From Diploptera punctata (lineage: Eukaryota; Arthropoda; Insecta; Blattodea; Blaberidae), in NCBI GenBank assembly GCA_030220185.1, contig JASPKZ010008351.1, positions 2,297,501 through 2,361,500 on the forward strand: DNA of 64,000 nucleotides, given 5' to 3'. Made by a program: the position numbers and the translations under genes. The notes beneath the pieces were generated by a model. That model did no database searches, was not told where the DNA came from, and saw nothing but the letters and a program-made list of their open reading frames with translations. Below are positions 60,028-64,000 of the stretch, piece after piece. Position 1 is the stretch's first letter. Each line of letters opens with the position of its first letter.

Positions 60028-60424
60028 TGTAAGCCCATGTTTTTCCCTTTACAGAGATTTAGGCGCTCTCCCTCTACAGGGAAGAATTTGAAACATACTA
60101 ATTTAGTTACACTTGTTTTCGTATAGATGTCATTTTGAGTGGTCCATGGTCAGCGCACCGCCTCATACTGACATCTAGGAAACCAAGGTAGTACTAGGAC
60201 GGGAAAATTTGGTAAATTTTGCTTAGAGGCCTTTTCATTCAGGCTTAAGGATTTTTTACGAGCCTAAAAATCTTCAGACTCGGGACCCACGGCTTAAAGT
60301 CCCTCCCGGAGGACTTGCTCCTTGGAGTTTTCCGTCCTAAAAAATCCATCGACCCCGGCCGGGTTTGAACCGGGACCCTCGGGACCAGAGGCAAGGAGCA
60401 TAACCACTAGTCCACCGCGGCCGA
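60028..60424 (-). mobile_element. SINE-B, near complete
   Basis: Body and head as in 4363-4763. The B box has lost one base (GGTTTGAACCGGGACC on the plus strand). Confidence 0.92.
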
Positions 60425-60540
60425 AAGTTCTGTATGTAACTTTCTTTCGTTACAATTTTTGCTAAAGTGACAAACAATATATAGTATTAGTAGACACACT
60501 ATGTATACATTGATTATAGACTGTATAGAATTTCCATATC

Positions 60541-60785
60541 TCGCAGCGTGGCCGAGCGGTTTAAGGTACGGTACATGCGTTGGTTCGGGTCCACATGGGG
60601 GAAGTAGCATATCAGATTAATAAAACCAACCTTAACGACTGGGGACTAGCCACGCCGACCGCATGGCACCCATAAAACGGCTGGATGATCGTCCAACTCT
60701 GTGATTAATACATGTGGATGTGAGGCCAGCAACCGGATAGCAGGCCAAGGGTTTACTAAGCCTGTCGCGCAATGGAGTAAAAAAA
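60541..60785 (+). mobile_element. SINE-D, shortened
   Basis: GCAGCGTGGCCGAGCGGTTTAAGG, GGTTCGGGTCCACATGGGGG, then a jump to CTTAACGACTGGGGACTAGC and GTGATTAATACATGTGGATG. Confidence 0.82.
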
Positions 60786-61279
60786 AAGTTTTATGAGTTG
60801 AAAGAATATTATTTGATTGTACAGTACTTCGTAACGCAACATATTCGCAGGCCTGTGATATCTTTTAAAACATTTGAGGGATGGAAAAGGAGATCGAGAT
60901 AAATGTTTTTTTATGTAGGCCTATATCGACTATATCGATACTAGAGGTGAAACTAAGGTGAATCGACTAGTATTTTGAGAGTTCTTATGCTCCATGTATT
61001 AAAATGTAGGGTCGGTCAATGTTAACGTCGTGTGTTGACGATCAGCGCAGTGGGTTTCGCAACGAATTGCTTGTTCGTGCTGTTGCAGCTACGATCTTCT
61101 TCTCGCGAACTCGATACGTATTTTGTTGCGATCACTGGTATGCAGTTACCACATTTCTGTTGACGCCTATGGCGAACAATTTAATTTACGTCTCTAAGTG
61201 AAACTTCACAATTCCGTATTAAAAATATAATTAGTACGTAAAACTATTACACCTTTGCAGGAAAACGGTCCCTCCCCTT
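60786..61279. other. Unassigned DNA
   Basis: 61010-61200 is CpG-richer than its surroundings, with an open plus frame (MLTSCVDDQRSGFRNELLVR). No family was recognised. Confidence 0.4.
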
Positions 61280-61690
61280 TCATGCCTCAAATATATTTTT
61301 TTGTTCAATGCCACCTGATTGTCATTCGACATTTCAGGTATTCTCTCCTGGCATTTGCATATTGTAAGCCACTTCTGAGGTTGGGACGCCTGGAAGCCGG
61401 GGTTACACTGCCCAAATGATATGATGAGTGATGGCGATGGGTAATGATTCGCCAGGAGAGGCCTTAAACCTAAACTTAATTTAATGAGGTGAATATGATA
61501 TTGATGACGATAATGATGGCCAGATGATGTTCGGGGACCGTTTGGGCCTTAAGTATCCTGACATTTGTCTTACAGGTGAGGAAAAACCCCGATAAAAATC
61601 TCACCCAGGAAACTTGTCCCGAGCGGAGATCGAACCCCGGCCCGCTGCGTGACAAGGCAGCACGCTACCTCGATACCACGGTGGACGTGC
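61280..61690 (-). mobile_element. SINE-A variant with alternative 3' part
   Basis: Reverse strand: head CCACCGTGGTATCGAGG, B box GGTTCGATCTCC, body, then the CTAAGTTTAGGTTTAAGGCC...CTCCTGGCGAATC 3' part shared with 35130-35440. Confidence 0.85.
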
Positions 61691-61818
61691 CTCAAATATT
61701 GTAAACGGCATTCTACATTTTGGACCACTCTTAAAAAAATGTATGTGCGAGCATAATACTAAAAAAATAGGGCTGGAAGTAAATATCAATAAAATATATG
61801 GTCACACATACATAGAGG

Positions 61819-61823
<5 letters not shown>

Positions 61824-61853
<30 letters not shown>
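61824..61853. repeat. (TA)n microsatellite
   Basis: About 15 TA units at the 3' end of the following minus-strand LINE. Confidence 0.95.
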
Positions 61854-61854
<1 letters not shown>

Positions 61855-61855
<1 letters not shown>

Positions 61856-62245
61856 TCATTGTACATTCACGAATTTAGGCCATTTGTTGACCTGTTTCGG
61901 CCTCGAGAGAAACACCATCCAGAAGTATTTTGAGTGGACGTCCTGGTCTTCTTCTTCCTGCAGGTTAATATCTTAACATTTGTTTGGGTATTCTGTGATC
62001 TTCCATTCGATGAACATGTTGCATCCATCTTGACTTATAATCAGAAATTTTGTTTTCTAAAGGTTCCATGTGTAATTCTTCTAAGATATCTTCATTTTTT
62101 TGTGATCTAGTAGTGTGCATCCTGCAGTCCTCCGAAGGTATCTCATTTCAGCAGATCTAAGTCTCTGTATATCCTCTCTATATGTCAGAAATTTCGTTCC
62201 ACCATTTCTCCATACTCATCTCATCCATTTTGTTTTATTTCGTCC
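61855..62245 (-). mobile_element. LINE fragment, ORF2 C-terminus
   Basis: Minus strand encodes EEDILEELHMEPLENKI-like sequence, SRWMQHVHRMEDHRIPKQML, then PAGRRRPGRPLKILLDGVSL and EAETGQQMA. Same family as 43591-43716. Confidence 0.82.
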
Positions 62246-63237
62246 ATCCGCCCCTGTGATGCTGCGTCGGGCAAGGTCGGCCGGCACGCTTGTCGTTCTC
62301 AGACGACGCGAGTTGGACACGAGTTGAGGATATTATAAAATTTAATGACTCTTCGGAATAGGTCGTTGGGGAGCGTTACAGAATGCGGCATTGAACCTAT
62401 ATATACCCTAAGCCCTAAAGTAAATAATGTGAATTTTCAATAGCATTTATTTACATTATTACGTAAAGCAGGGAACTTAGTATATATATTTTGTAATTGT
62501 ATGAAAAAGAGTGCTAGAATGATATAGAAACAGTTAAAATGTGTTGCCATCTTTAATATTTAGAGATCAAAATTAGACTACAACATAATTTAATTTTCAA
62601 TTAGAAAATTCATTTAAAAATTTTAAGAATTTGTCCTACTTCCCATATTTTGAACAAGATCTAGTATATTTATGTACATTAAACAGCACCTTCTTCTTAA
62701 CTAACAACTAAAACAACAAATATGACTCCAGGTAAATTCCTGAAGTTTTTTTAATTTATTAAAAGAGTAACGGTATTCTCGGCTATACCACACTTTTAAG
62801 ACCCCTTAAAAATATACAGACAGTCACTCAGGAGCCAGTAATACTCTCACTGGAATTAACAAAAAAAAAGTACTTAGACTTGATTTTCGGCCGAAATTAC
62901 GTCCGCTGATATGTATTTCTTATGAACCTTACTGAACGCGATTAGATGTTTTCACATCTCAGAATTAAGTTGTCCATCAAAATATGAAATAAACTTATGC
63001 AATCTTTAATTTTAACCTATAATTATTTAATACGTCCTGAATATTTAAAACTTAGTTTGAAACCTGAATAATATATGATTTTGTAATTTGAGTAAAAACA
63101 AAATATCTCTTAATTATAGCAGTAGAGAACATAATGTTTCTGTTATTTACACAGGTATCCTCAACCAAAATATACAATTTTTTTCTTCTACACTTCCCAG
63201 TCTTGCGTGTCTGCTTCTGTCATATTTCTCTATCCGA
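62246..63237. other. Unassigned AT-rich DNA
   Basis: 62240-62330 has a short GC-rich stretch (GATGCTGCGTCGGGCAAGG). Otherwise nothing recognised. Confidence 0.45.
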
Positions 63238-63239
63238 GG

Positions 63240-63298
<59 letters not shown>
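63238..63298. repeat. (TA)n microsatellite
   Basis: About 30 TA units. Confidence 0.95.
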
Positions 63299-63302
<4 letters not shown>

Positions 63303-63329
63303 ATTAAGTTTTTTTTTAAATGTATGAGG

Positions 63330-63640
63330 AGATCCCATAGCATCAACCCCCAACCTGGAGGGTCAGAGACTTTTTCTAGAGTCCACCATAGATCACTAAC
63401 ATTCGCTGCAGCTAAGAGTCTGATCCATCCTTTATTTCCTCATCCGCCGTCTGCACCGTACCTTAAGTCTCCTACTCTGCTGCATCCGCCATTGGGGTCT
63501 TCGCCGTAGCCCTGACTAGGGACCCTCACAGGGAAATATCAGCCGAATCAGCTGAACCTAGGTTTTTTAACGAGGTGTTACTCCTCCCAATCCTCCTTTC
63601 TCATCCGAACTTGGGATCGGCAATGGTGGAGTTAATTTTT
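63330..63640. other. GC-rich segment, possible retroelement leader
   Basis: CCAACCTGGAGGGTCAGAGA...GGGACCCTCACAGGG...CTCCCAATCCTCC stands out from the AT-rich surroundings and resembles the leader type at 11231-11540 in composition only. Confidence 0.3.
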
Positions 63641-63849
63641 TTATGTTGATATCATATAAGCATCCCGCACCTTTCAACTTTCATAACGATGCAAATTTAC
63701 TTGGTACACAGTTTCACACAACCGAAGGGACAAATTTAAACTTTTGTTTTAATTGTTATACTTTTAACACAAACATTGTCAGTTTCCGGACCTGGGTTGG
63801 TCATATAAATATTATCTCCGGAATCTGTACTAATGAAGTAAAAAGTGAT

Positions 63850-63924
63850 TTCACTACATGCCTATTACGAGACCTTCGGATAGTAGGAAGTTATAGCTCC
63901 CACTTTTTACACAATCTGCATGAG

Positions 63925-63989
<65 letters not shown>

Positions 63990-64000
63990 AATAATAACAA
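63850..64000 (-). mobile_element. SINE-C 3' fragment followed by (AAT)n
   Basis: CGAGACCTTCGGATAGTAGG...AGCTCCCACTTTTTACACAATCTGC matches the reverse of the SINE-C end. (AAT)n runs from 63927 to the window edge. Confidence 0.7.

Overview
This window looks like animal nuclear DNA from a large, repeat-rich insect genome, most likely a cockroach or a close relative (Blattodea; Periplaneta americana is my best guess). The reasons are AT-rich non-coding DNA, long (AAT)n/(ATT)n arrays, several tRNA-derived SINE families, many 5'-truncated LINEs whose C-terminal peptide (KRPVGRPRMRWE...RAYVRAAMNLRV) I associate with cockroach sequence, and one conserved protein-coding gene split into short exons by very long introns. 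There are no bacterial operons, no CRISPR array and no phage genes.

The one gene I can build with confidence is a tubulin-tyrosine-ligase-like gene, best match TTLL9, on the minus strand. Five exons with matching splice phases lie at 41771-41884, 36718-36884, 24319-24394, 15651-15757 and 5608-5801. Joined they give about 219 residues, the N-terminal half of a TTLL9-type protein: the N-terminal part, the HFRNHYELTRKN block, the ATP-grasp lysine/glycine loop and the YIENPY...GRKFDIRIYVL segment. The C-terminal half would lie beyond position 1 on the minus strand. Only 658 of the 36,277 bases spanned are coding; the introns (4.9, 12.3, 8.6 and 9.8 kb) are mostly transposons. In the first intron, two same-strand open stretches (40393-40646 and 37512-37691) resemble the two extracellular domains of IL-17-receptor-type proteins. 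That call is tentative.

Transposon content by region. 0.3-9.1 kb: a foldback element, SINEs of four families, a (GA)n tract and LINE-A fragments. 9.3-9.9 kb: a minisatellite of about 40 bp units. 11.2-17.6 kb: a LINE-C derivative with both ends and no middle, a possible solo LTR, SINE-B ending in a deleted mariner, and SINE-C inside SINE-B. 17.8-20.5 kb: a possible LTR holding SINE-A and a pogo-type transposon, which holds a LINE, which holds a second insertion block. 20.7-30.6 kb: LINE-A inside LINE-B and LINE-B inside LINE-A, both with target-site duplications, plus (AAT)n arrays. 31.6-46.4 kb: the 0.75-0.8 kb dispersed repeat REP-P, three foldback elements, a tRNA-Tyr-like relic and a short inverted-repeat element encoding a transposase-like helix-turn-helix. 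47-64 kb: no host gene found; LINE/SINE debris, a three-copy REP-P cluster at 55.5-58.1 kb carrying a nuclear copy of mitochondrial ND5, and AT-rich DNA.

Family names (LINE-A to LINE-D, SINE-A to SINE-D, REP-P) are local labels for repeats recognised by comparing copies within this window. Boundaries are base-precise where a target-site duplication is quoted and approximate elsewhere.
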